Shown: positions 49,439 to 61,002, counted from the first letter of the stretch. The stretch is 64,000 bases of DNA from Acidovorax sp. CCYZU-2555 (GCF_018413525.1 NZ_JAHCDD010000017.1:1-64000), one strand, 5' to 3'. Notes: a model not told the origin generated them from the sequence alone. Translations and numbers: made by a program.

Positions 49439-50374
49439 ATGCCCTTGACCGTTACCACGCTGCTCAACCGCCTGCTGGCGCGCGGCAAGTTCCGCCATAT
49501 CCAGATCCTGCTCAAGCTCGCCGAGCTGGGCAGCGTGCAGCGCACGGCCGACGCAATAGGCGTCACGCAGTCGTCGGTCACGCAGACGCTGGCTTACCTT
49601 GAAGCGCTGCTGGAGACGCCGCTGTTCCAGCGCCACGCCAAGGGCGTGCATCCCACCGATGCCTGTCTCGACCTGCTGCCGCTGGCGCGCCAGATGCTGA
49701 TGGGCATACGCGACACCGCCCAGGCCGTCGAAGCGCGCCAGCGCCAGGGCGAAGGCCAGGTGCGGCTCGCGGCATCGATTTCCGCGACCAACGGGCTGCT
49801 GATAGAGACCATGTCGGCCTTCCATGCGCGCTGGCCCGGCATACAGATACAGCTGCGCGAAGCCGAGAACGACGAGCAGCTGCAGGCCATCGCGCGCGGC
49901 GAAGTCGATCTCGTCGCCTGCCGGCGCCCGCCCGTCAACCCCGAAGGCTGGGAGTTCCATCCGCTGCTGGCCGATCGCTTTGCCATCGTCTGCCGCGCCC
50001 AGCACCCCTTGGCCGCGCGCGCCACGGCCGATCGCGACGAACTCGAAAGCGCGGTCTGGATGGCCTTGCCTTCGGGCTCGGCGGCGCGTGAGCGGCTCGA
50101 CAGCATTTCGGCGCGCTGCCGTGCGCCCTTGAAGATGCACCCGCTGGTGACGCGCACCTCGACCATGCTGTGGTGGCTGCTGCTCAACCATGACCTGCTC
50201 ACGGTGCTGCCGCTGACCATGCTGATGCCCTTGATACGCACCGGCCAGATTGTCGAGCTCGACGTCGCGGGCACCGCGCCCATGGAGCCGCTGGGCCTTC
50301 TTCAGCCCGCGCAGCGGCTGGCACCCGCGGCGCAGCAACTCAGCGGTTTCATGCGCGCGCATTTCAGCGCTTGA
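49439..50374 (+). CDS. LysR family transcriptional regulator
   Basis: LysR-type regulator (311 aa) with the N-terminal winged helix FRHIQILLKLAELGSVQRTADAIGVTQSSVTQTLAYLEALLETPLF and an effector domain starting QVRLAASISATNGLLIETM. Start ATG 49439; much longer in-frame readings upstream are antisense to other genes and are not real. FRHIQILLKLAELGSVQ is typical of the CbnR/GbpR-like subgroup. It diverges from the Bug receptor gene, its likely target. The last 60 bp lead to a dienelactone hydrolase gene on the same strand. Confidence 0.93.
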   Translation: MPLTVTTLLNRLLARGKFRHIQILLKLAELGSVQRTADAIGVTQSSVTQTLAYLEALLETPLFQRHAKGVHPTDACLDLLPLARQMLMGIRDTAQAVEARQRQGEGQVRLAASISATNGLLIETMSAFHARWPGIQIQLREAENDEQLQAIARGEVDLVACRRPPVNPEGWEFHPLLADRFAIVCRAQHPLAARATADRDELESAVWMALPSGSAARERLDSISARCRAPLKMHPLVTRTSTMLWWLLLNHDLLTVLPLTMLMPLIRTGQIVELDVAGTAPMEPLGLLQPAQRLAPAAQQLSGFMRAHFSA

Positions 50375-50433
50375 CGCGCAGCGCCGCCGCCAAGCGGCAT
50401 TAGGATAGCCATTTGCCTCGCCCCAGGAGTTCC

Positions 50434-51171
50434 ATGCCCGCCGAACACGCAGTGATCCAGACCGAAGACGGCCTTTGCCCCACCGATGTATTCACGCCCG
50501 CGGGCCCAGGCCCCTGGCCGGCGGTGATTTTCTATGGCGACGCGGGCGGAATGCGGCCCGCGATGCGCGACATGGCGGCGCGGCTGGCCGATGCGGGCCA
50601 TCTGGTGCTGTTGCCCGATCTCTACTATCGCTACGGTCCCTATGCGCCGCTGGTGCCGGCCGAAGTGTTTGCCGGCAATCCGGCAGCGATTCTCGGCCCG
50701 CTGATCGCGACCACGGGCACGGACAAGGCCGCGCGCGACACCGGGGCGTTGCTTTCGTATCTGGACACGCGCGGCGATGTCGCGGGCACGCGCATAGGCG
50801 CCGTGGGCTTTTGCATGGGCGGCGGCATCGCCGTGGCCGCGGCCGCGACTTATCCCACGCGTTTTGCCGCGGTCGCGAGCTTCCACGGCGGGCGCCTGGC
50901 GACCGATGCGCCGCAGAGCCCGCACTGGTTGGTGGCCACGCTGCAGGCCGAAATCTATATCGCCAGCGCCGAGAACGACGACAGCTATCCGCCCGCGATG
51001 GCCCGGCGTTTCGAGGCCGCGTTGACCGAAGCCGGCGTGCGTTATCAAAGCGAGGAATATCCCGCGCCCCACGGCTGGATGGTGCCCGACTTCCCGGTGC
51101 ACGACGCGCTGCAGGCCCAGCGCGGCTGGGACGCCATGCGGGCGCTGTTCGCGCGCACGCTGGGTGCCTGA
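50434..51171 (+). CDS. Dienelactone hydrolase family protein
   Basis: Alpha/beta hydrolase of 245 aa in the dienelactone hydrolase family. The Cys-His-Asp triad is visible: Cys in GAVGFCMGGGIAVAAA, Asp in SAENDDSYPP and His in PAPHGWMVPDF. VIFYGDAGGMRPAMRDMAARLA is the usual N-terminal signature. CAGGAG before ATG 50434 sets the start. It lies 59 bp after a LysR gene on the same strand and is followed by the iron-signalling operon, which is separately promoted. The natural lactone or ester is not known. Confidence 0.9.
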   Translation: MPAEHAVIQTEDGLCPTDVFTPAGPGPWPAVIFYGDAGGMRPAMRDMAARLADAGHLVLLPDLYYRYGPYAPLVPAEVFAGNPAAILGPLIATTGTDKAARDTGALLSYLDTRGDVAGTRIGAVGFCMGGGIAVAAAATYPTRFAAVASFHGGRLATDAPQSPHWLVATLQAEIYIASAENDDSYPPAMARRFEAALTEAGVRYQSEEYPAPHGWMVPDFPVHDALQAQRGWDAMRALFARTLGA

Positions 51172-51215
51172 GGCCGGCGCGCCCGGGTAGGGCGTTGTTT
51201 TTTGAACTGATCTTG

Positions 51216-51238
51216 TATAATTGAGAAACATTCTCATT
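51216..51238 (+). promoter_or_regulatory. Promoter -10 overlapped by a Fur box, upstream of the FecI-type sigma gene
   Basis: A consensus TATAAT (51216-51221) is immediately followed by the perfect palindrome TGAGAA-ACA-TTCTCA (51222-51236), a good Fur-box core. The overlap means Fur with Fe2+ would block RNA polymerase, giving iron-repressed sigma and anti-sigma synthesis. Confidence 0.75.
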
Positions 51239-51249
51239 CAATACATTTC

Positions 51250-51765
51250 GTGTCCAGCACTCCCATGCCGGCGGCGGATGCCGCTGCCGCCGCCGCCCTG
51301 TTCACCGCCCACCAGCCCTGGCTGCTCGACCGCCTGCGCAAGCGACTGCGCGACGCGGCCGAAGCCGAGGACGTGAGCTCCGAAACTTTTCTGCGCGTGA
51401 TCGGCTACAAGCGCCTGCACGCCATGCACGAGCCGCGCGCCTATCTCACGACCATCGCCAAGAACATCCTCACCGAGACCTGGCGCCGGCGCGATCTGGA
51501 ACGCGCCTGGATGGAAGCGCTCGCGGCCCTGCCCGAAGAATTCGCGCCTTCGCCCGAAGAGCGTGCGGTCTTGCGCGAGTCGCTAGAAGCCATCGCCAAC
51601 GCGCTGGAAAGCCTGCCCGCCAAGGCGCGCACCGCTTTTCTGCTGAGCCAGCTCGACGGCCTGACCTACGCCGAGATCGCGCAGCGCATCGATATGTCTG
51701 AGCGCATGGTGCGCCGCTACATGGCCGACGGCCTGCGCTGCTGCATGCGCGCGCTGCAATCCTGA
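51250..51765 (+). CDS. ECF RNA polymerase sigma factor, FecI type
   Basis: Extracytoplasmic-function sigma factor (171 aa from GTG 51250; ATG 51265 is an alternative). Region 2 is WLLDRLRKRLRDAAEAEDVSSETFLRVI followed by EPRAYLTTIAKNILTETWRRRDLE. Region 4 is LPAKARTAFLLSQLDGLTYAEIAQRIDMSERMVRRYMADGLRCC, the FecI pattern. Its stop overlaps the FecR-type start (TGATG). It is expected to direct transcription of the downstream siderophore receptor after a surface signal. Confidence 0.94.
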   Translation: MSSTPMPAADAAAAAALFTAHQPWLLDRLRKRLRDAAEAEDVSSETFLRVIGYKRLHAMHEPRAYLTTIAKNILTETWRRRDLERAWMEALAALPEEFAPSPEERAVLRESLEAIANALESLPAKARTAFLLSQLDGLTYAEIAQRIDMSERMVRRYMADGLRCCMRALQS

Positions 51766-52778
51766 TGGCGCGCACTCACGCCGTCGAAGCGCTCGATGCG
51801 CTCACCGAGCAGGCCATCGACTGGATGGTCGAGCTGCGTTCGGGCGCCGTGGACGAGGCCCAGCGCGCGGCGTTTGCGGCCTGGCTCGCGGCCGATGCGC
51901 GCCATCTGCACGCCTGGCAAAGCCTGGGCGGTGCGCTGGACGCGACCTTCGGCCAGGCCAGCGCGGGCCAGGGCCTGGCCAGCGGTGCCAGAACCGATGC
52001 CGTGGCCAACGCGATACAGCAGGCCTCGGTGCTGAGCGCGCGCCGGCGCCGCGTGTTGCGCGCGGCGCTGGGCGTCGCCGGCCTGGGCCTGGGCAGCAGC
52101 TGGATTGCGCGCAGCAGCGGCCTGCTGGCCGACTGGCGCGCCGATCTGCATACCGCCACGGGCGAGCGCAAGACTTTCACGCTGGCCGACGGCAGCCGTC
52201 TGCAGCTCGATGCGCGCTCGTCGGTCGATGTGCGTTTCAGCGACGGCCTTCGCCTGGTGCAGCTGCGCCAGGGCCAGTTGCGCGCCGAAGTCTTCGCCGA
52301 CGCCGCGCCGTTTGTCGTGCGCACCGAACACGCCGATATCCGCGCGCTGGGGGCGCAGTTCATGGTGCGCCAGGAAGAGGTACGCAGTCAGGCCGTGGCG
52401 CTGCGCGACGGCCTCGAAGTCAGCACGCGCCTGGCCACGCCCGCGCAGAGCGACATTCTGGCCCAGGGCCAGGGCGCCTGGATAGACGGAGCGCAGATCA
52501 CGCGCCTGGCCGGCACGGGCCTGACCACGGCGGCCAGCGCCTGGACCCATGGCCTGCTGCATGCCGAAGACCAGCGCCTCGATGAAGTGCTGGCCGCGCT
52601 CAAGCCCTATCGCCTGGGCTATATCCGCGTGTCGCCCGAAGCCGCGCGCCTGCGCGTGACCGGCATCTTCGGGCTCGATGACAGCGACGCGGCGCTGCAG
52701 GCGCTGGCCGAGACCCTGCCCATCGATATCCATCGCCACTCGGGCGGCTGGCTGGTGCGCGTGGAACGCCGGGCCTGA
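51765..52778 (+). CDS. FecR family anti-sigma factor / transmembrane regulator
   Basis: Inner-membrane signal transducer of 337 aa. The N-terminal cytoplasmic DUF4880-type segment holds QAIDWMVELRSGAVDEAQRAAFAAWLAADARHLHAWQSL, which binds the sigma factor. A hydrophobic span follows near residues 88-108 (VLRAALGVAGLGLGSSWIA), then the periplasmic FecR domain (TGERKTFTLADGSRLQLDARSSVDVRFSDG) and a C-terminal STN-contacting part. It is coupled to the sigma gene and precedes the receptor, forming the standard FecI-FecR-receptor relay. Confidence 0.94.
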   Translation: MARTHAVEALDALTEQAIDWMVELRSGAVDEAQRAAFAAWLAADARHLHAWQSLGGALDATFGQASAGQGLASGARTDAVANAIQQASVLSARRRRVLRAALGVAGLGLGSSWIARSSGLLADWRADLHTATGERKTFTLADGSRLQLDARSSVDVRFSDGLRLVQLRQGQLRAEVFADAAPFVVRTEHADIRALGAQFMVRQEEVRSQAVALRDGLEVSTRLATPAQSDILAQGQGAWIDGAQITRLAGTGLTTAASAWTHGLLHAEDQRLDEVLAALKPYRLGYIRVSPEAARLRVTGIFGLDDSDAALQALAETLPIDIHRHSGGWLVRVERRA

Positions 52779-52902
52779 GAGCGAACGCCAGAAATTGTGG
52801 GCGAAATCTGGAAAAAGGATGGCCGCTTTTGCGCGCCCGTCCCTCATACAGAGGAAAGCCCAGATTTTTCTGGTTCCACAGCCTCTCTTGCACCGCCCAA
52901 CC

Positions 52903-55329
52903 ATGCCTTCCAAGTCCTCTTTCCGGCTTCACTTACTGGCCAGCGCCTGCCTGCTCGCATCCCTAGTCGCCCAGGCCGCGAGCGGCGTGCCGCAATCCTA
53001 TGACGTGCCCGCCCAGCCGCTGAGCGCCAGCCTGCTGCGCATCGCCGACGAAGGCGCAACGCCCCTTTCGCTGGACGCCGATCTGGTGCGCGGACTGCCC
53101 GCGCCCGCGGTGCGCGGCCAGCTCACGCCCGAGGCCGCGCTGCGCCAGGCGCTGGCCGGCACGGGGCTCGATCTGCACCGCACGGGCAGCGGCATTCTGA
53201 CGGTGCGCAAGGCGCAGCCGCCCGCGGCCGACGCCGCGGGCGGCGCGGCGACCGCTGCCGGCCTGACGCTGGCCACGGTCACCGTGAAGGCCGCGCCCGA
53301 AAGCGAGCGCGCCACGACCGAAGGCACGGGCCGCTATACCGCGCGTGCGACTTCCGCGGCCACGGGCCTGCTGCTGGCGCCGCGCGAGACGCCGCAGTCG
53401 ATCGAAGTCGTCACGCGCCAGCGCATCGAAGACCAGGCCGTGCGCAGCCTGTCGGAAGTGCTGCGCACCACCACGGGCGTGGCCGAGTCGAGCTACGACA
53501 GCGAGCGCTCGTCGTTCTCCTACCGCGGCTTCAATGTCGACAACTACCTCTATGACGGCGTGGCGACCACGTTCAGTTCGCCCTATGCGGCCGGCGAGAA
53601 CGAACTCGATGCCGCCATCTATGACCGCATAGAAATCATCCGCGGCGCGACCGGCCTGCTCACCGGTGCGGGCAATCCCGGCGGCTCGGTCAACCTGGTG
53701 CGCAAGCGCGCGACCAGCAAGCAGCTCACCGGCGAAGTGTCGGTCTCGGCCGGCTCCTGGGACAACTACCGCAGCGATGTCGATGTCTCTGCGCCGCTCA
53801 ACGCCGAAGGCAGCGTGCGCGGCCGTCTGGTCGCCGCGGGCCAGCGCGCCCACACCTTCCAGGACCGCCAGGAGAAGAACAAGAGCCTGCTGTTCGGGAC
53901 CGTGGAAGCCGATCTGACGCCCGCCACCTTGCTGCGCGTGGGCGCCGACTACCAGGCCAACCGGCCCAAGGGCTCGTCCTGGGGCGGCGTGCCCATCTGG
54001 TTCACCAATGGCGAAGTGATCCACTGGGACCGTTCGACCAATCTGGCGCCGAGCTGGAACCACTGGAGCACCACCACCAAGACCGGCTTTGTCTCGCTGG
54101 AGCATGCGCTGGACAACGGCTGGAAGACCCATGTCGGCTATACCTACAGCAAGCAAAGCTATGACGCCCAGCTGGCGATGGCGCTGGGCAAGGTGGCGCC
54201 CGGCAGCTACAACGTCGATGGCCAGCCCTACAGCTTCTGGTATCGCGGCCAGCGCGAGCAGGATGCGATAGACGCCAAGGCCGAAGGCGGGTTCGAGCTG
54301 TTCGGCCGCCAGCACGAAGCGGTGTTCGGCGGCAGTGTGTCGCGGCAAGAGCAGTTGATCATCGGCGCGCCTTCGGTGCAGATCCAGCGCTACACGGGCA
54401 GCCTGCTCGACTGGAACGGATCTCTGCCCATGCCGGCCTGGGGCGAAACCTATGTCGAGTCCGACATGGCGACGCGCCAGAACGGCCTGTATGGCGCGCT
54501 GCGGCTGTCGCTCGCCGACCCGCTCAAGCTGATCGTCGGCGCGCGCTACAGCCGCTGGGAGCGCAAGGAACTCGACAAGTTCACCCATGTGTCACCCTAT
54601 GCGGGCGCGGTCTACGACTTCGGCAACGGCCTGTCGGCCTATGCGAGCTACACCGACATCTTCCAGCCGCAGGACGCGCTGGACCGCAACGGCCGCTACC
54701 TCGATCCCGTCATCGGCAAGAGCCGCGAAGTCGGCGTGAAGGCCGCGTCGGCCGACAACCGCCTCAACGCGTCGTTCTCGGTGTTCAACATCCTGCAGAA
54801 CAATCTGGCCCAGGCCGATACCGAGGCGATGACGCCCGACGGCCTCACGCAGGCCTACTACGGCGCCAAGGGCGCGAACAGCAAGGGCTTCGAGTTCGAA
54901 GTCTCGGGCGAACTGCTGCCCGGCTGGAACGCCAAGATGGGCTATACCCACTACAACATCCGCGATCAGGAGGGCAAGGACCTGAGCACCACGCTGCCGC
55001 GCAGCATCTTCGATCTGTTCACCACCTACCGCGTCGCGGCCACGGGCGGCAAGCTGGTCGTCGGCGGCGGCCTGCGCTACCAGGGCGATATCTGGGGCCT
55101 GGCCTGGGGCGCGGACAGCACGGGCAGCGTAGTGCAGCGGCGCAGCGCGCAGGCCAGCTACACGCTGGTGAACCTGATGGCGCGCTATGAGTTCACGCCG
55201 CAGACTTCGCTGCAGGTCAACCTGAACAATGCGTTCGACAGGAGCTATCTGACGCAGCTGAACTTCTACCAGACCAAGTCGTACGGCACGCCGCGCAATC
55301 TTTTGCTGACGCTGGTACACCGCTATTGA
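52903..55329 (+). CDS. TonB-dependent siderophore receptor with N-terminal signalling domain
   Basis: Outer-membrane transducer of 808 aa. Signal peptide (LLASACLLASLVAQAASG), then the secretin/TonB N-terminal (STN) signalling domain PQSYDVPAQPLSASLLRIADEG...GTGLDLHRTGSGILTV. Next come the plug (ETPQSIEVVTRQRIEDQ, DRIEIIRGATGLLTGAGNPGGSVNLVRKR) and barrel, ending in the C-terminal LTLVHRY. The STN domain contacts the FecR-type protein, so ligand binding should switch on the sigma factor. The FpvA/FoxA-like plug suggests a hydroxamate or mixed siderophore, not provable here. Start ATG 52903. Confidence 0.96.
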   Translation: MPSKSSFRLHLLASACLLASLVAQAASGVPQSYDVPAQPLSASLLRIADEGATPLSLDADLVRGLPAPAVRGQLTPEAALRQALAGTGLDLHRTGSGILTVRKAQPPAADAAGGAATAAGLTLATVTVKAAPESERATTEGTGRYTARATSAATGLLLAPRETPQSIEVVTRQRIEDQAVRSLSEVLRTTTGVAESSYDSERSSFSYRGFNVDNYLYDGVATTFSSPYAAGENELDAAIYDRIEIIRGATGLLTGAGNPGGSVNLVRKRATSKQLTGEVSVSAGSWDNYRSDVDVSAPLNAEGSVRGRLVAAGQRAHTFQDRQEKNKSLLFGTVEADLTPATLLRVGADYQANRPKGSSWGGVPIWFTNGEVIHWDRSTNLAPSWNHWSTTTKTGFVSLEHALDNGWKTHVGYTYSKQSYDAQLAMALGKVAPGSYNVDGQPYSFWYRGQREQDAIDAKAEGGFELFGRQHEAVFGGSVSRQEQLIIGAPSVQIQRYTGSLLDWNGSLPMPAWGETYVESDMATRQNGLYGALRLSLADPLKLIVGARYSRWERKELDKFTHVSPYAGAVYDFGNGLSAYASYTDIFQPQDALDRNGRYLDPVIGKSREVGVKAASADNRLNASFSVFNILQNNLAQADTEAMTPDGLTQAYYGAKGANSKGFEFEVSGELLPGWNAKMGYTHYNIRDQEGKDLSTTLPRSIFDLFTTYRVAATGGKLVVGGGLRYQGDIWGLAWGADSTGSVVQRRSAQASYTLVNLMARYEFTPQTSLQVNLNNAFDRSYLTQLNFYQTKSYGTPRNLLLTLVHRY

Positions 55330-55336
55330 TGGCGGC

Positions 55337-56236
55337 TCAGTCGCCCTGGCGCACGCGCAAGGCCTCGACCACCAGCGAGAACGCGGGCGAGGGCTGGCGG
55401 CGACTGGGGTAGTAGAGATAGAAGCCGGGCAGGGCGGGGCACCAGTCTTCGAGCACGCGCTGCAGGCGCCCCTGCTCCAGGTGGGGCGTGAATTCCTGCT
55501 CGGGCAGATGCGCCAGGCCCAGGCCCGCGACGGCGGCGTCGACGATGCTCAGCGACGTGTTGAAGATCATCTGCCCTTGAACGCGCACGTTCAGCGGCTT
55601 GCCGCGGCGCGCGAAGTCCCAGGCGAACAGCCCGCCCGCGGTCTGCATGCGCTGGTTGATGCAGTTGTGGCCCACCAGATCGCGCGGCGTTTTGGGCACC
55701 GGGTGTTTCTCGAAATAGTCGGGCGCGCCGGCCACGGCCATGCGAAACGGCGGGCTGATCGCCACCGCGATCATGTCCTTGTCTATGGTGCTGCCCAGCC
55801 GCACGCCCGCATCGAAGCGATCGGCAACGATGTTGCGCAGGCCGTAGTCGACATCGAACTCGACCTGGATGTCGGGGTAGGCGTGCAGCAGCGGCGTCAG
55901 CTTGGGCAGCAGGATGCTGCGCAGCACCTGTTCGCCGCAGGTGATGCGCACCATGCCCGCGGGCTTGTCGCGCAGCGCCGTGAGCGCATCGAGTTCGGTT
56001 TCTATCTCGTCGAAGCGATGGCCCAGTGTCTTGAGCAGGCGTTCGCCCGCGGCCGTGAGCGAGACGCTGCGCGTGGTGCGCGTCAGCAGCCGGATGTCGA
56101 GCCGCGCCTCGAGCCCGCTGATCGCCTGGCTCAGCGCCGACTGGGTCACGCCCAGCACCGACGCCGCGCGCGTGAAGCTGCCTTCGCGCGCCACGGTGAC
56201 GAACGACAGCAGATCGTTGAAGTTGCGGCGCAGCAT
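55337..56236 (-). CDS. LysR family transcriptional regulator
   Basis: LysR-type regulator (299 aa) with helix-turn-helix FVTVAREGSFTRAASVLGVTQSALSQAISGLEARLDIRLLTRTTRSVSLTAAG. The effector domain carries DVDYGLRNIVADRFDAGVRLGSTIDKDMIAVAI, the DNA-oxidoreductase-regulating (CrgA/DsdC-like) subgroup pattern. It starts 9 bp after the molybdenum hydroxylase large-subunit gene on the same strand, so it is probably the last gene of that operon and its regulator. A likely LysR box lies at the operon's head (59109-59123). Confidence 0.92.
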   Translation of the reverse strand: MLRRNFNDLLSFVTVAREGSFTRAASVLGVTQSALSQAISGLEARLDIRLLTRTTRSVSLTAAGERLLKTLGHRFDEIETELDALTALRDKPAGMVRITCGEQVLRSILLPKLTPLLHAYPDIQVEFDVDYGLRNIVADRFDAGVRLGSTIDKDMIAVAISPPFRMAVAGAPDYFEKHPVPKTPRDLVGHNCINQRMQTAGGLFAWDFARRGKPLNVRVQGQMIFNTSLSIVDAAVAGLGLAHLPEQEFTPHLEQGRLQRVLEDWCPALPGFYLYYPSRRQPSPAFSLVVEALRVRQGD

Positions 56237-56244
56237 GCGGGGCC

Positions 56245-58553
<2,309 letters not shown>

Positions 58554-58557
<4 letters not shown>

Positions 58558-59027
58558 TGCTTGCCTCCCTGGGCGAGCTGGGCCGCGGCCTGGTGGATGG
58601 CGGCGCGAATGCGCGGATAAGTGCCGCAGCGGCAGATATTGCCGCTCATCGCGTCCTCGATCTCGCTGTCGCTGGGCTGGGGCGTGACTTTGAGCAGGTT
58701 CACGGCGGTCATGATCTGGCCGGCCTGGCAGTAGCCGCACTGCGCGACATTGTTCTCCACCCAGGCGCGCTGCACGACAGCGCCTATGCGGTCGTCGCCC
58801 ATGCCTTCTATGGTCGCGATCGCGCGGCCGGCGACGGCCGAGACCGGCGTGACGCAGGCGCGCACCGGTTCGCCATCGACATGCACGGTGCAGGCGCCGC
58901 ACAGCGCCATGCCGCAGCCGAACTTGGTGCCTGTCATGCCCAGGTCATCGCGCAGCACCCACAGCAAGGGCATATCGTCGGGGGCATGGGTGTCTTTGGC
59001 TTGACCGTTGACTTGGAGTCGTGTCAT
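58554..59027 (-). CDS. (2Fe-2S)-binding subunit of molybdenum hydroxylase
   Basis: Small iron-sulfur subunit of 157 aa. The plant-type ferredoxin cluster is bound by [17 protein letters not shown] plus a later Cys (VRACVTP). The second all-helical cluster uses [13 protein letters not shown] and [11 protein letters not shown]. It has no signal peptide, as usual, since it is exported by hitch-hiking with the Tat-signal-bearing Moco subunit. It is the first gene of the operon, with a LysR box 82 bp upstream. Confidence 0.95.
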
Positions 59028-59108
59028 GGCTGGTTCCTGGGGCAGATGAAAAAGGCCGGCGGCGCGCAGGCGCGCGCACCGGGTGCCGCATTATTTGCCG
59101 GATCGTTC

Positions 59109-59123
59109 ATTAGTGCAGCTAAT
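59109..59123. promoter_or_regulatory. LysR box upstream of the molybdenum hydroxylase operon
   Basis: ATTAG-TGCAG-CTAAT, a perfect T-N11-A palindrome, lies in the gap between the hydroxylase small-subunit start (59027) and the convergent-facing 3' end of the next LysR gene (59164). It is the likely target of the LysR encoded at the operon's end. Its arms are identical to those at 49421-49435. Confidence 0.65.
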
Positions 59124-59163
59124 AGACCTATTGCGCATTCATGGCGCAATCGTCAGCGCGGTA

Positions 59164-60066
59164 TCAGCCGCCGGCCAGATGCGGCGTGACCACCGCGGTG
59201 ATCCAGTCGAGGCAGGCGTTGACGCGCGCCGGCATCTGCCTGCGGTGCGGGTAGAGCAGCGACACGGGCATGGGCGGGGCACGGAACTCGGGCAGCACCG
59301 CGACCAGCAGGCCCCGGTCCAGCAGCTGCTGGGCGCCGCGCTGCGGTGCCTGTATCAGGCCCAGGCCGGCGACGCAGGCCGCCTGATACGCATCCGTGCC
59401 GTTGACCACGATGGCGCTGCGCATGGGCAGCAGCCGCGTCTGCTTGCCGTCCTGGTACTCCCAGCCCGCGCCCTGCATGCCCAGCTTGCCCGCGTAGTGC
59501 ACCAGATGGTGCTGGGCCAGATCGGCCAGGCTGCGCGGCGTGCCATGGCGCGCGAGGTAGGCGGGGCTGGCGAGATTGCACATCGCCATCTCGCCCAGCG
59601 GGCGCGCTATCAGTTCGGTCGCGGCCAGCGGGCCTATGCGCAGCACGCAGTCGAAGCCTTCGTGCACCAGGTCCACGCGCTGGTCGCTGGTGCTGATGCC
59701 GATTTCCAGCAAAGGGTGGGCGGCCAGAAACTCCGGCAGGCGCGCAATGATCAGGTCGCGCGCCAGCGCGTTGGGCAGGTCTATGCGCAGCCGCCCGCGC
59801 AGGCCGCCGGCCGCGGCCTGGAACATGGCCTGCAACTGCTCGGCATCGGCCAGCAACTCTTCGCAGCGCGCGAGAAACTGCGTGCCGTCGGTGGTGAGCC
59901 GCACCTGGCGCGTGGTGCGCTGCAGCAGCCGCGTGCCCAACTGCACTTCCAGGCGCTGCACGGCCGCCGAGACCCGGCTCTTGGTCAGGCCCAGCTGCTG
60001 CGCGGCCTGGGTAAAGCTGGCCAGCGTGGCGACGCGCGCGAAGATGCGCAACTCATGAAGATCCAT
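59164..60066 (-). CDS. LysR family transcriptional regulator
   Basis: LysR-type regulator (300 aa): MDLHELRIFARVATLASFTQAAQQLGLTKSRVSAAVQRLEVQLGTRLL, then an effector domain (GRLRIDLPNALARDLIIARLPEFLAAHPLLEIGI) typical of the CrgA/AaeR-like group. It diverges from a short-chain dehydrogenase gene 106 bp away, which is its likely target. The intergenic region has no clean T-N11-A palindrome that I could see. Confidence 0.93.
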   Translation of the reverse strand: MDLHELRIFARVATLASFTQAAQQLGLTKSRVSAAVQRLEVQLGTRLLQRTTRQVRLTTDGTQFLARCEELLADAEQLQAMFQAAAGGLRGRLRIDLPNALARDLIIARLPEFLAAHPLLEIGISTSDQRVDLVHEGFDCVLRIGPLAATELIARPLGEMAMCNLASPAYLARHGTPRSLADLAQHHLVHYAGKLGMQGAGWEYQDGKQTRLLPMRSAIVVNGTDAYQAACVAGLGLIQAPQRGAQQLLDRGLLVAVLPEFRAPPMPVSLLYPHRRQMPARVNACLDWITAVVTPHLAGG

Positions 60067-60172
60067 GGTTCATTGTATTGATGCAGTGGACAGTCTGGAC
60101 TTGAATTTGCGGTTTATCCGATTGAGGTGAACGCCTAAAGTCAGGTCTTCTTCCACCGCAAGCGAGACTTTC

Positions 60173-60940
60173 ATGACCGATTCCACTCCCCGCATCGCAT
60201 TGATCACCGGCGCCAGCCGCGGCCTGGGCCGCAGTGCGGCCCTGCATCTGGCGGCCCAAGGCGTGCACCTGATCATCACCTACAAGGACAACGCCGGCCC
60301 GGCGCAGGAAGTCGTCGCGCAGATCGAGGCCCTGGGCAGCCGCGCCGTGGCGCTGCGCCTCGATGTGGGCGACAGCAAGGGCTTTGCGGCGTTCGCTGAA
60401 GAAGTGAAGACGGCGCTGGCCCGCACCTGGCAGCGCGAACAGTTCGACTATCTGGTCAACAACGCCGGCGTGGGTTTCAATGCACCGTTTGCCGAGACCA
60501 CCGAAGCGCAGTTCGACATGCTGGTCAACGTTCACCTCAAGGGCACGTTCTTCCTGACGCAGAAGCTGCTGCCCTTGATCGCCGACGGCGGGCGCATCGT
60601 CAATACTTCGTCGGGCCTGGCGCGCTTCAGCTTCCCGGGCTATGCCGCGTACGCAGTGATGAAGGGCGGCGTGGAAGTGCTCACGCGCTATCTCGCCAAG
60701 GAGCTGGGCCCGCGCGGCATCAGCGTCAACACCATCGCGCCGGGGGCGATCGCCACCGACTTTGGCGGCGGCACGGTGCGCGACAACGCGCAGGTGAATG
60801 CCCATATCAGCAGCGTCACGGCCCAGGGCCGCGTGGGCCTGCCGGGCGACATCGGCGGCGCCGTGGCGGCGCTGCTGTCGCCGGGCAATGGCTGGGTCAC
60901 GGGCCAGCGCATCGAGGTGTCGGGCGGCATGATGCTGTGA
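60173..60940 (+). CDS. SDR family oxidoreductase
   Basis: Short-chain dehydrogenase/reductase of 255 aa. NAD(P)-binding TGASRGLGRSAALHLAAQG, NNAGVGFNAPF, catalytic Ser in NTSSGLARFSFPG, and Tyr-x-x-x-Lys in AAYAVMKGG. The C-terminus GWVTGQRIEVSGGMML is the classical-SDR signature. The start ATG 60173 is preceded by a purine-rich GCGAGAC. It is divergent from a LysR gene. The substrate is unknown. Confidence 0.93.
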   Translation: MTDSTPRIALITGASRGLGRSAALHLAAQGVHLIITYKDNAGPAQEVVAQIEALGSRAVALRLDVGDSKGFAAFAEEVKTALARTWQREQFDYLVNNAGVGFNAPFAETTEAQFDMLVNVHLKGTFFLTQKLLPLIADGGRIVNTSSGLARFSFPGYAAYAVMKGGVEVLTRYLAKELGPRGISVNTIAPGAIATDFGGGTVRDNAQVNAHISSVTAQGRVGLPGDIGGAVAALLSPGNGWVTGQRIEVSGGMML

Positions 60941-60978
60941 CGTGGCGCGGCGCGTCCGTAAGGGATAAACTAGCGGCT

Positions 60979-60991
60979 GTTACAGCATAAC
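60979..60991 (+). promoter_or_regulatory. Zur-box-like palindrome upstream of zur
   Basis: GTTA-CAGCA-TAAC lies 11 bp before the Zur-like gene, near a possible -10 (TAAACT at 60966-60971). The GTTA/TAAC arms are those of the core of proteobacterial Zur sites, so it may be an autoregulatory site. The match is short. Confidence 0.45.
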
Positions 60992-61002
60992 GTCCGCAAG
61001 CC

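Noticed and set aside
47087-50374. A 1095-residue plus-strand reading frame
   Set aside because: The part before 49439 is antisense to the GNAT, hydrolase and Bug receptor genes. Only the LysR portion is a real protein.
52779-52902. FecI-type promoter before the STN-domain receptor
   Set aside because: A GGAAAA at 52810 has no -10-like partner at the right distance, so no promoter is called.
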